Shown piece after piece: positions 17,156-25,900 of a DNA stretch of 49,288 nucleotides (the first letter of the stretch is position 1; every line of letters starts with the position of its first letter). This DNA is from Sphingobium sp. (GTDB lineage: Bacteria > Pseudomonadota > Alphaproteobacteria > Sphingomonadales > Sphingomonadaceae): contig JAGNYO010000014.1 in NCBI GenBank assembly GCA_017984895.1, positions 1 through 49,288 of the forward strand. The letters are read 5' to 3'. Below the pieces are notes generated by a model. It saw only the letters and a program-made list of their open reading frames with translations. It made no database searches and was not told the DNA's origin. The translations under genes were made by a program, and so were the position numbers.

Positions 17156-18372
17156 TGCCCAACCGCCAAATCGTTAAAGCCCAGGATAGCTGTCATAATT
17201 GACGCAATTATTGCAGCTACCGCGCCGCCCAGCCCAATCGTGATCGCTGGCGTGAGGATCGCGACCAGACGCTCGATACGCCGTGTCACGTCCCGCTCCA
17301 GCACATCCGCCAGCCGCTCCAACATCATGCCGAGCTGAGACGTCTCCTCGCCGGTGCGGAAGAAGCCGATGGCCATGCGTGGCAACGCGCCGGTCGCGGC
17401 GATCAGCGGCGTCAGCGCGCCACCCTCGCGCACTTGCGTGGCGACATTGGTGATAGCGTTGGAAATGCTGCGGTTGGAGACAGAGCGGCAGGCCATAGCT
17501 AGCGCGTCAGGCAGCGGCACTCCGCCTTCGATCAACCCGCCTAGCGTGCGCGCAAGGCGCGACGCCTCGATGGTGCGGACCAGCGGCCCGACCTGTGGCA
17601 GACGCAGCACAATCCTGTCGCGGGCTTCGCGTGCGGCGGGCTGACGCAGCATCTGGCGGATGCCGAATGCGGATGCAATCACAAGCACCGCCAGTATAAT
17701 GCCATGTTCGCGCAAGGCCCGGCTCGCCGCCATCAATGCGCGCGATGAAGCGGGCAGCTTATCCTGCGCGGAGGCAAACAGGCTTTCGAACTGCGGCACG
17801 ACATAAAGCAGCATCACGAGGATCACCGCGCCAGCGAGCATCAGCAAGGCGGCGGGATAGATCATCGCGCCGCCGATCAGCCGCCGCATCTCCTCCTCCT
17901 GCGCGAAGATGCGCGCCACGCGGGCCAGGGCATCGCCAAGCCTGCCATTCGCCTCGCCCGCCTCGATCACTGCCTGCGCGCTCGTTGGAAACAGCGCGGG
18001 TTGTTCTGACATCGCTTGCGACAAGGGGGTGCCCTCGCGCACTTGCGCCAGCAGGCGGCGGAAGGCTTCGGTGACGGCTGGTCGATCGATCGTATCGAGG
18101 CAGAGCGCCAGAGCACGATCAAGCGGGATGCCCGCATTCAGCAAGACGCCCAGCTCGCCCAAGGATCTCGCAATCTCGGCGCGGGTGCGCGCATCGCCCT
18201 TCGCTTTGGGTGTCCGCGCGCCGGACTCTAGTCTCTCCCTGATCTCGACTGGAACGATGCCCAAGCTGCGGACGCGTTGCACCGCCTCCGCGAGGTTCCT
18301 TGCTTGCAGCTCTCCAGTATTGGTCTGCCCTTGCCGCGTGATGCCCCTGTAGGCGAAGCTCGCCATGCGCAT
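17152..18372 (-). CDS. gspF: T2SS inner-membrane platform protein GspF
   Basis: A 406-residue polytopic protein with two tandem T2SSF domains (about 70-195 and 270-395) and membrane helices near 170-190, 220-240 and 375-400. Characteristic motifs are FRRLLAQVREGTPLSQAMSE and the second-copy equivalent NVATQVREGGALTPLIAATG. It is the core of the platform that couples GspE to pseudopilus growth. TGATG joins it to the gspE stop; ATG 18366 is an alternative start. Confidence 0.95.
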   Translation of the reverse strand: MRMASFAYRGITRQGQTNTGELQARNLAEAVQRVRSLGIVPVEIRERLESGARTPKAKGDARTRAEIARSLGELGVLLNAGIPLDRALALCLDTIDRPAVTEAFRRLLAQVREGTPLSQAMSEQPALFPTSAQAVIEAGEANGRLGDALARVARIFAQEEEMRRLIGGAMIYPAALLMLAGAVILVMLLYVVPQFESLFASAQDKLPASSRALMAASRALREHGIILAVLVIASAFGIRQMLRQPAAREARDRIVLRLPQVGPLVRTIEASRLARTLGGLIEGGVPLPDALAMACRSVSNRSISNAITNVATQVREGGALTPLIAATGALPRMAIGFFRTGEETSQLGMMLERLADVLERDVTRRIERLVAILTPAITIGLGGAVAAIIASIMTAILGFNDLAVGQ

Positions 18373-20093
18373 CAGCTCTCGTTCGCCACGCGCAGCACCT
18401 CTGCGAGGCTGGTGTGGCCCGCTGCGGCCTTGGCGATGCCGTCCGTCATAAGGGATCGCATACCGGATTGCGTTGCCTCTTGAATAATATCGCGACCATC
18501 CGCGCGGTGAAGGATCATTCGGCCAATCGAATCCGTCACAATCAGCAACTCATGCAGAGCAACCCGCCCTTTATAGCCGCTACCACTGCACGCATCGCAG
18601 CCAGCCCCGCGATAAAGCTGGGCAGGCGCATGTATCCCATGTTGTCGAGTGAGGTCGGCTGATGCCTCGGTGTCGATTGCAGATGGCTCTTTGCATATTA
18701 CGCATAGCTGCCGCACCAGCCGCTGCGCCAGCACGCCGTTCAGCACCGAGCTGAGCAGAAAGGGCTCTACCCCCATATCGAGCAGGCGGCCTACCGCGCC
18801 CACCGCCGTATTGGTGTGGAGTGTGGAGAGGATTACATGCCCGGTCAGTGCCGCCTGCACCGCGATCTGCGCTGTTTCGCCATCGCGGATTTCGCCCACC
18901 ATCATTACGTCAGGGTCTTGCCTCAGAAAGGAGCGTAACGCGCTGCTGAAGCTGAAACCAATGCCGGGGTTCACTTGAGTCTGGATCACGCCGGGCAGTC
19001 GATATTCGATCGGGTCTTCCACGGTAAGCAGCTTGCGTCCGCTTTCATTCAGTTCCGCCAGCGCGGCGTAAAGCGTCGTCGTCTTGCCGCTGCCTGTAGG
19101 GCCGGAAACGAGCACGATGCCATGTGGACGGTGCAGCGCGCGCCGAAAATCATCCGCCAGCTTCGGATCGAAACCGAGCGTGCCGAAATCCAGCGCGAGG
19201 TTGGACTGATCGAGTACACGCAGCACTACGCTCTCACCATGAATGGAAGGGGCGGTGGCGACACGCAGATCGATCTCATGCCCACGCACGGCGAGGCGTA
19301 GGCGTCCGTCCTGTGGCAACCGGCGCTCGGCGATGTTCAGGCCGGCCATAACCTTGATGCGCGAGACGAGCGGAGCGCGCATGGCAGGGGGAAGGGCGGG
19401 CCGGTCTTGCAGAACGCCATCCAGACGAAAGCGGATGGAAAGGCGATCATCGGTCGGTTCTATATGGATGTCGGAGGCGCGGGCGTCCACCGCGTCCGCG
19501 ATCAGGCGATTGACGGCACGGATCACCGGCGCATCACTCACCAGATCTTTCATGCGTTCGAGGTCGTCCTCGTCGATACTGCTGCCGTCGCTATCGATCG
19601 CCGGCGTAGCTTCGCCATAGAGCCGCTCTATAGCAGCATCAATGTCGCTGGGCAGGGCGATGACCGCGCGGATGGGCTTCCCGAAAACAAAGCGCATCGC
19701 TTCACCCGCAAAGCGATCAAGCGGGTTGGCCTGCGCGATCGTTACTGCCTGCTCATCAAGTGCGATCGGGATCATACGCATATCTCGCAGAAAATCGGGC
19801 GAGAGTGGGCGTCCGCCTATAGGTGCGGCGGGAAAACCGTCGGCAGATAGCCTCTCCAGACTTGTCGCGCGGAGGAACATCTGCGCCAGTGCGCTTTCAG
19901 AGGCCAGGCCCAGCCGTGTGATAACTGCCTCCAGCCGCTCGCCACTTTCCTGCCTCACCAGCCGTGCGCGAGACAGCGCTTCTTCGCTTAACACGCGCTC
20001 GGCGATCATCAGGCTTTCAAGCGCGCTATCTTCTGAGTGCGCCGGTGTAGACCGGATTGAAACGGGCGCCGTTTCCTTTTTGAATAAGGCCAT
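18372..20093 (-). CDS. gspE: T2SS traffic ATPase GspE
   Basis: A 573-residue cytoplasmic ATPase that powers pseudopilus assembly. N-terminal regulatory domains (about 1-165) precede the catalytic core. It has Walker A GPTGSGKT (331-338), an Asp box around DPIEYRLPG (360-368), Walker B MMVGEIRDGE (about 397-406) and a His box LSTLHTNTA (422-430). A tetracysteine zinc module with CVIC (464-467) and CDAC (499-502) is typical of GspE/PilB. It is the first gene of the operon, so the promoter should lie in the gap upstream of 20093. Confidence 0.96.
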   Translation of the reverse strand: MALFKKETAPVSIRSTPAHSEDSALESLMIAERVLSEEALSRARLVRQESGERLEAVITRLGLASESALAQMFLRATSLERLSADGFPAAPIGGRPLSPDFLRDMRMIPIALDEQAVTIAQANPLDRFAGEAMRFVFGKPIRAVIALPSDIDAAIERLYGEATPAIDSDGSSIDEDDLERMKDLVSDAPVIRAVNRLIADAVDARASDIHIEPTDDRLSIRFRLDGVLQDRPALPPAMRAPLVSRIKVMAGLNIAERRLPQDGRLRLAVRGHEIDLRVATAPSIHGESVVLRVLDQSNLALDFGTLGFDPKLADDFRRALHRPHGIVLVSGPTGSGKTTTLYAALAELNESGRKLLTVEDPIEYRLPGVIQTQVNPGIGFSFSSALRSFLRQDPDVMMVGEIRDGETAQIAVQAALTGHVILSTLHTNTAVGAVGRLLDMGVEPFLLSSVLNGVLAQRLVRQLCVICKEPSAIDTEASADLTRQHGIHAPAQLYRGAGCDACSGSGYKGRVALHELLIVTDSIGRMILHRADGRDIIQEATQSGMRSLMTDGIAKAAAGHTSLAEVLRVANES

Positions 20094-20535
20094 AACCCAC
20101 TATCCGCCGTGACCAGAGAATCATCGCTCTATCCCCGTCGAGAGCCATGAACAAATCTGCTATTGACGTATATTGTGTCACTTTTGTGAAATACTTGTTT
20201 CATCTTTGCGTCATAAATATTCAACGCGTCATTCCGATTATAGAATGCCATGATTACATCAAACTTTCTTCATCGCATCATCAATCCGTCATGTTTGCTG
20301 AGTAGGACTTCGCTCGCCAAAGGTTAACAGGCTGAATTCGGTAAGGCGGCCTAAACGCCGGAGCTGCTGGGTTTTACTGTTTTCCGACTGGTTAAAACGT
20401 CAAAAATTACGGCATTTCTCTAAGGGCGCTGGTTCACAGGTTTGTTCAATTTCGGTTTGGTATGCCTTTGTGGTTTGCCGAAGCGGCTTTGTGCGCCTGT
20501 CTTTCCAGGCCCGCAACCGGAAGGAACGGGTTATC
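20094..20535. promoter_or_regulatory. Divergent regulatory gap between gspE and the pstS-like gene
   Basis: No gene is seen in this 442-base AT-rich gap, which must hold promoters for the T2SS operon (minus) and the PstS-like gene (plus). Three similar 7-mers lie in the same orientation: GCGTCAT at 20208 and 20226, and CCGTCAT at 20286. A small palindrome TCACttttGTGA is at 20178-20189. A ribosome-binding site (GGAAGGAACGG) precedes the plus-strand ATG. The 7-mers resemble pho-box half-sites, but their 18- and 60-base spacing does not match the usual 11-base period. Confidence 0.4.
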
Positions 20536-22275
20536 ATGTTCAAGAATATCGTCACGCTCGCGGGTTCGACCGCGATTGCGCTGGTCGGTTCGGCCAATGC
20601 TTTCGCTGCCGACAACATCATCCCTGCGGCCGAGCTGCGCGGCAATGGCGCTTCGGGCGTCGCTGTCGTCGTCGCCGAGTCGCTCAATTGCTTCGGCAAC
20701 GCCACCAACAATCCGATCGGTTTCGGCACCGGCACCACGGGTGCGGTTGGCGATCACCTCTATCAGCCGGTTTCGCCCACCACCGGTAATCCAGTCTACG
20801 ACTGCGCCGTCAAGTCGGTTCAGGACAATGTCGAGGGTTACTATATCTCCACCGGCTCCGGCAATGGCAAGGCCAACTGGCGCAACAAGAACGCCATCGC
20901 AGGTATCACCACCAATCCGTTCGGCACCTGGTCGAACATCCATTATGCCTGGTCCGAGTCGCCGATCAGCTCCTCCGACCTGACCACCTACAACACGTCT
21001 GCCGCTCCGGCCGGCGGTGCAGGCATCCAGCTGCCGATGATGGTGTTCTCAGTCGGATTCAGCTATTTGCCGCTCTATGGCAAGGTTATGACGGGCACGG
21101 GCCTCAAGGATCTGACGCTCAACATCAAGGTTCCGCGCACCACCACCAACCTCGGTGGCCTGCGCATGAAGAAGGCGACCTATTGCGGCATTGTCAACGG
21201 CACAATCACCAACTGGAACGACCCGGCGCTCAAGGCTGACAATGGCGGCCAGTCGCTGATGGATGCCGATGACGATCTGACCCGTTGGAACACCAACGGT
21301 GTTGCCATCAAGCTCGTGGGCCGTTCGGACAATTCCGGCACGACCAACGTCCTGACCCGCGCGCTGACAGCGCAGTGCAGCGGCAAATTCACTGCCGGCG
21401 GCACGGATCAGCTTCCCGCTGCTGCCAAGGGCACCGCAGTATACAACAAGGCCACTGGCCTTCTCACCAGCGGCACAGAGACAGCTGGGCTGTTCGGCCT
21501 GGCTGACGGCAATGACGGCGTTGCCAACGCTGTTTCGCAGTCGATCCCCGATCCGGTTGGCGTAGGCAACTACACCTTCGCCGGCTATCTGGGCTATAAC
21601 GGCGCCGACTGGCTGGCTCCGACGGTTCTGCCCAACGGCAAGCAGCTTCATTCGGCTGCTCTCCAGCAGGGCACAACCACCGCGTTCAAGTCGCCGACCG
21701 CGACCGACGCTATTGCCTCGTTCAAGGGCATTCTGCCGCCGCAGTCTGACAGCAAGGGCAAGTATCTGCCTTCCAACCTCACCAACGGCCTGCGCAACGA
21801 TCCGCTCGCATGGGTGGTCCCCGCCACTACGGTTTCGGCTGGCAGCCTCGCCAACCCGACCGCTGGCTACCCGATCGTCGGCACCGGCAACGTGCTGATC
21901 TACACCTGCTATGCCGATCAGAATGTGCGTAATGCTCTGCAGAACCACCTGTCCATGTATCTCGGCAAGGTCACCATCTCCGATGACCTGACCAAGGTTC
22001 CGGCCAAACTGCTGACCAGCACGTCCAAGAATAGCGGCGGAGTGGCGATTGGCCTGCTGCCGAACAACGGCTTTGCACCAATGCCGGCTCAGTGGGCGAC
22101 CGCGATCAACGAAACCTTCCTCACCAAGGTTACGACGCTCAACAACCCGGCCAGCCTGAACCTGTGGATCCAGGACAAGCTGCAGAAGAAGTCGACCGAC
22201 GTTCTTGCTGCCAACCCGACCTGCGATACCACCATTGGTGGCGCGACCACGGGTGGTCATCTCGGCGTCAACTAA
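20536..22275 (+). CDS. PstS-like exported substrate-binding protein
   Basis: A 579-residue exported protein with a signal peptide (MFKNIVTLAGSTAIALVGSA, cleavage near AFAAD). It shares PstS/DING-type phosphate-binding motifs: YCGIVNGTITNWNDPALKA and VGRSDNSGTTNVLTRAL. Several Gly-Asn/Thr-rich insertions make it much longer than E. coli PstS (about 346). No pstC, pstA or pstB lies nearby, so it is unlikely to be an ordinary ABC partner. Its place beside the T2SS operon, divergent from gspE, suggests a secreted protein, in line with what I recall of the DING phosphatase LapA beside the hxc T2SS in Pseudomonas aeruginosa. Whether it binds or hydrolyses phosphate cannot be told here. ATG 20536 is chosen for the signal peptide and ribosome-binding site. 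Confidence 0.85.
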   Translation: MFKNIVTLAGSTAIALVGSANAFAADNIIPAAELRGNGASGVAVVVAESLNCFGNATNNPIGFGTGTTGAVGDHLYQPVSPTTGNPVYDCAVKSVQDNVEGYYISTGSGNGKANWRNKNAIAGITTNPFGTWSNIHYAWSESPISSSDLTTYNTSAAPAGGAGIQLPMMVFSVGFSYLPLYGKVMTGTGLKDLTLNIKVPRTTTNLGGLRMKKATYCGIVNGTITNWNDPALKADNGGQSLMDADDDLTRWNTNGVAIKLVGRSDNSGTTNVLTRALTAQCSGKFTAGGTDQLPAAAKGTAVYNKATGLLTSGTETAGLFGLADGNDGVANAVSQSIPDPVGVGNYTFAGYLGYNGADWLAPTVLPNGKQLHSAALQQGTTTAFKSPTATDAIASFKGILPPQSDSKGKYLPSNLTNGLRNDPLAWVVPATTVSAGSLANPTAGYPIVGTGNVLIYTCYADQNVRNALQNHLSMYLGKVTISDDLTKVPAKLLTSTSKNSGGVAIGLLPNNGFAPMPAQWATAINETFLTKVTTLNNPASLNLWIQDKLQKKSTDVLAANPTCDTTIGGATTGGHLGVN

Positions 22276-22301
22276 TAAACATTCGGTAAGCGACCAACTT
22301 G

Positions 22302-22329
22302 CGGCCCCGGAGCGATCCGGGGCCGTTTT
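22302..22329 (+). terminator. Rho-independent terminator after the pstS-like gene
   Basis: A perfect 9-bp GC-rich stem, CGGCCCCGG and CCGGGGCCG, with a six-base loop is followed by TTTT. It lies 27 bases after the PstS-like stop and just before the converging protease gene, so it closes the plus-strand transcript. On the other strand it has no U-tract. Confidence 0.88.
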
Positions 22330-22333
22330 GTAT

Positions 22334-22891
22334 TCAGTTGAAATGCAGTTTGTCGCCGGAAATAGTGATGCTGTTAAGCTGGGCGAGCCAGTTTTGTCCC
22401 AATAGCGATACGGGCAGATTGCCTTGCACTACCGCAGCGTCGATCGCCTCAGTACGCTTGCTGCCGACGATCATCTCGTTGAGCGTCACGCGTGCCATTG
22501 CGGTGCGGCCATTTGCCGTTTCAGCACTGCTGTTGTAGAGCGTCCCATCAGGAGAAACGCCCACGCGGCGCGCGTCATCCGGGGTGAGTACCACCATGGT
22601 GGCCCCGGTATCGACCAGAAACTTGACCGGCGTGCCATTGACGATCGCCATCACATAGAACAGCCCGTCCGCCGCGCGGCGCACTTCGCTGCCCTGCGGC
22701 GTGAGGGGCGGCCCCAACAGCACAAGCCGTTGTGGAGTGGCCGACGCGCCAGCGTCGAGAGCCATTGCCGCTGCTGCCACGGCACCCTGCTTCGGTGCCT
22801 TGGGTGCTGCGACCGGAGTGGGGACGGAATCTGGCGGGGCAAGGGCGGCAATCTGCAACAGGATCGGTAACAGCATCTGCCAAGTCTCCAT
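22334..22891 (-). CDS. Retropepsin-like aspartic protease
   Basis: A 185-residue protein with a hydrophobic N-terminus (signal peptide or anchor) and a Pro/Ala linker. A retropepsin-type domain follows with the catalytic FLVDTGATMVVLTPDDARRV (Asp94) and a late LLGQNWLAQLN flap-like motif. Members act as dimers of one DTG motif each, in the periplasm. It is the last gene of the minus-strand set, 93 bases after tpsA, with a strong hairpin between. A role in maturing the giant TpsA is an attractive guess but unsupported by direct evidence. Confidence 0.85.
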   Translation of the reverse strand: METWQMLLPILLQIAALAPPDSVPTPVAAPKAPKQGAVAAAAMALDAGASATPQRLVLLGPPLTPQGSEVRRAADGLFYVMAIVNGTPVKFLVDTGATMVVLTPDDARRVGVSPDGTLYNSSAETANGRTAMARVTLNEMIVGSKRTEAIDAAVVQGNLPVSLLGQNWLAQLNSITISGDKLHFN

Positions 22892-22939
22892 AAACTAATG
22901 GAGTATGGTCATGACGCAAGCCGATCACCGTTCGGTCAA

Positions 22940-22972
22940 GCGACATGGTGAAGCGCGAGTTCACCATGTCGC
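22940..22972 (-). terminator. Strong hairpin between tpsA and the protease gene
   Basis: A perfect 13-bp inverted repeat, GCGACATGGTGAA and its complement, with a seven-base loop lies 13 bases after the tpsA stop. It lacks a U-tract, so it may be a factor-assisted terminator, an RNA-end stabiliser or a processing point that sets lower expression of the downstream protease. Confidence 0.6.
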
Positions 22973-22984
22973 GAGCAGCTATGC

Positions 22985-25900
22985 CTATTGTGTTACTTCG
23001 CAATTCTCGATCGGGTTGCCCTGATCGTCGACGCAGGTGTTGTTGAAATTATAGACGCCCAGAACGTCGACCGTGATGCGCGACCGCTGATCGGCGTTGT
23101 CGTTCTGGCTGGCGCGGAAAACATTGGCTGTCGCAGACGCTGCGCTGGCGGGGGTTACTGGCGGAGGTGTGGAGGTGAGCGCCGGAACGCCTATCGTCGA
23201 GCCGCCCACCTTGAAGTTGTCGGCATTGGCCACCTTAGCCGCCGCGACGAAAATATCGCCTGATGCGCGGACGCCTGCATCACCCGCATCGATAGTGCCA
23301 ACGGGCGCGATGAGGGTGATAGTGGGAATATCGCGGCTATAGGTCTTGCCGTTGATCGTCACCTGCGCGCCCTTGGGAAGGGCTGCAAGCTGAACCGAGG
23401 CCACAGCAACATCCGCATCGTTCAGCACATCGACCAGCATAAACTGGCCAGTCGCTGGGTCCAGCCTGCGGGTGCCCGCAAAGCCAGCGATGCCCGCCCC
23501 GACCACGCCTGATGCCGTGTCGACCTCGGACCCACCATTGGGATTGAAGCGTAGCACGATGGGCGGCACATTGGCGGCGCTCTTCGGCCCCTGTCCCGCG
23601 TTCAAATCTCCGTTGGAGGACCAGAGCACGATATCGCCGCTCTGCTGCGCAAACAGCCGGCTTTGATTCAGGCGTAGATCGCCATCGGTAAAGCCGTGGA
23701 TAGCTCCGCCGCGCAAGCTCAACACGCCCTCATAGCCGACCGGGATGGAGCGGACCTGGAAGTTTAGATCGTTAGGCCCACGCCGTCCGCTGATGAAATC
23801 ATCGCCGAACACCTGCGGCTGATAGGCGCGGCCGGCCGCCTGTGTGGAGGTGCGCACGACAGAACCCAGCACCGCGCTACCGCCGGGTCCGAGGATGGTG
23901 ATGGTGCTGTCGCGCACCGTCTCGATGGCCGCGAGGCGCAAGTCGAGATTGCCGGTCGTCACCTTCGCGCCGCCGTTGCTGGCGCCGGAGAGATCGTTGG
24001 CGGTATAGCCGAGCGCCGCCGAGAACAATGTCTCCACCGCGCGATAGCCGCGCACATATTGCAGATAGCTGTTGCCATCCGGGCGCGACGGGGCGGCCAG
24101 CTCATTGAAATAGACCTTGTCGAGCAGGAAGCGCCGCTGCACGAGATTTGGCAGGGCGGCGAATACCGTATAGGCCTGCGCCGCTGTCACATCGGTCGTG
24201 CCCAAAGCAGCAATCAGCGCGCTAGCCTGATTGGTCTGCATCCACTCGATCAGGATCGGAACATAGATGGGCCGGGTGCGGTCCGGTGTCTTGTTGCCGA
24301 ATACATCGACATTCTGCTCGAACAGATCGCCATCCAGCGCGGCGGAATTGGCCGGATTCACATAGGCTTCGCGCAGGGCCGCAAAGTTCATGCCCGGTCC
24401 CACACCAAAAAAGGCATAAATATCGGCACTTTTGGGTGTAAGCCATGGGTTATAATCATTGCCGACCGCGAAGATGCCGCCGCCATAGCTGGACGTGCCA
24501 TTGCCAATTACCGGCTGGCCATTTTCAAAGCGCACATCGTCGATCGTCGCAGAGTTCAGGAATGGCCCCATGTTGCGCCCTGCCTCCAGGAAGAGAGCGC
24601 CCGGCCCACCGAGCGTATAGATATTGCCCTGCACGAGGCCGCGATCTGGCGCGAAGGACGAGGTCGTGCCAGTGCGCGTCGTCGTAGCGGTGATATCGCG
24701 CCCGGCAGTGATACGGGTGACATCTTCGGCAGAGAGATTCTGGCCACTGAAGACCATATTGATGATGTCGCGGCCCGCGCTGATCCGCCCCTGCTTGGAA
24801 AGGAAAAGGGTGAGGTCCGTCAAATCCCCGCCCACCGCGATGCGCGCCGGTGTCTTGTCGTTTGCGTGCGTAATCGCAAGATTATGATAGGTCCGGCGCT
24901 CGGCATCGCTGGTGTTGGGCAATGTCACGGGCAGGCCGAAGCGGCGACCGAATACGATATTACCTGCCGCATCATAGCGGTTGGCCGAGAATATGCCGGG
25001 CAGCAGCGACGCATCGCCGTCATCCAGATTGATCGCGCCCGCGCGCAGCGTCCCTGCGGCGAGCAGCGAGAGATTGCCGGTAGTGCTGGGATAAAGGAAG
25101 CTATTCAGCCGGCCGAGGTCAATATTGCCAGAGAAGCTCGTTATCTCGAGGCTCGAGGGTAGAACCTTCAGCGCATTGCCCGGTGTTTGCGCGATGACTG
25201 GCCCGCCTCTAATGCTGAAATCGCCTGCCGATTGCGCGAGGACCGCACTGTTACCAGTGTAATAGCCCAAAGCGTTCTCGTCCACAGCGCTGACAGTTTC
25301 AACATCGTTGACTCCCAGTGCCGTGATCTTGCCTAGAGCAATGCTGCCGCCCGCCTTCAACTGAACGACCGTGCCAGTCAGCCGAATTTCCGGCAGATTC
25401 GCCTCCTGCACATCGGCGAGCCTGCCACTGCGCGGCAGCAAGGTCATCAGGCCGGACGAGCCGATGTCTCCGCCCGCACTGATGCTAGCCGTGCCAGTGG
25501 ACACATCGAAGCGGCCCCCGGCTACATCATGCCCGGCGACGATATCAAGATTGCCGCCGCCAAAGATCATGGAGCCAAAGCTGTTACCGACATCGCCAGT
25601 TGCGACAGTGGTATCGAGCGCGACCGTCAGCTCGCGTGCGTCGCCGCCCGCGTCAATGCTGATGTCGCCGCCCCCCAATGTGCCCAGGCCGGACGAGAAC
25701 TGCTGCGCGTTGACGCGGATCGTGGTGGCAAGGCCAGTGCTGCCCATGTCGCCCGTCCGCCACCTCTGGTCGCCAGTGCCGACCATATCGAGGTCTGTCA
25801 GCGTGCGGTCCAGCCCGCCGATAGTCACGGTGCCGCCTGCCGGATTGAACGCCTCGCTCCACACATCGCGCCTGCCGAGCACGTCGTTGAGCGCCCGGAC

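Noticed and set aside
20094-20535. Classical pho box upstream of the PstS-like gene
   Set aside because: Half-site-like 7-mers exist but are 18 and 60 bases apart, not 11; kept only as a weak finding.
21049-22260. 403-codon open frame antisense to the PstS-like gene
   Set aside because: Shadow of a gene with clear PstS motifs and a matching terminator.
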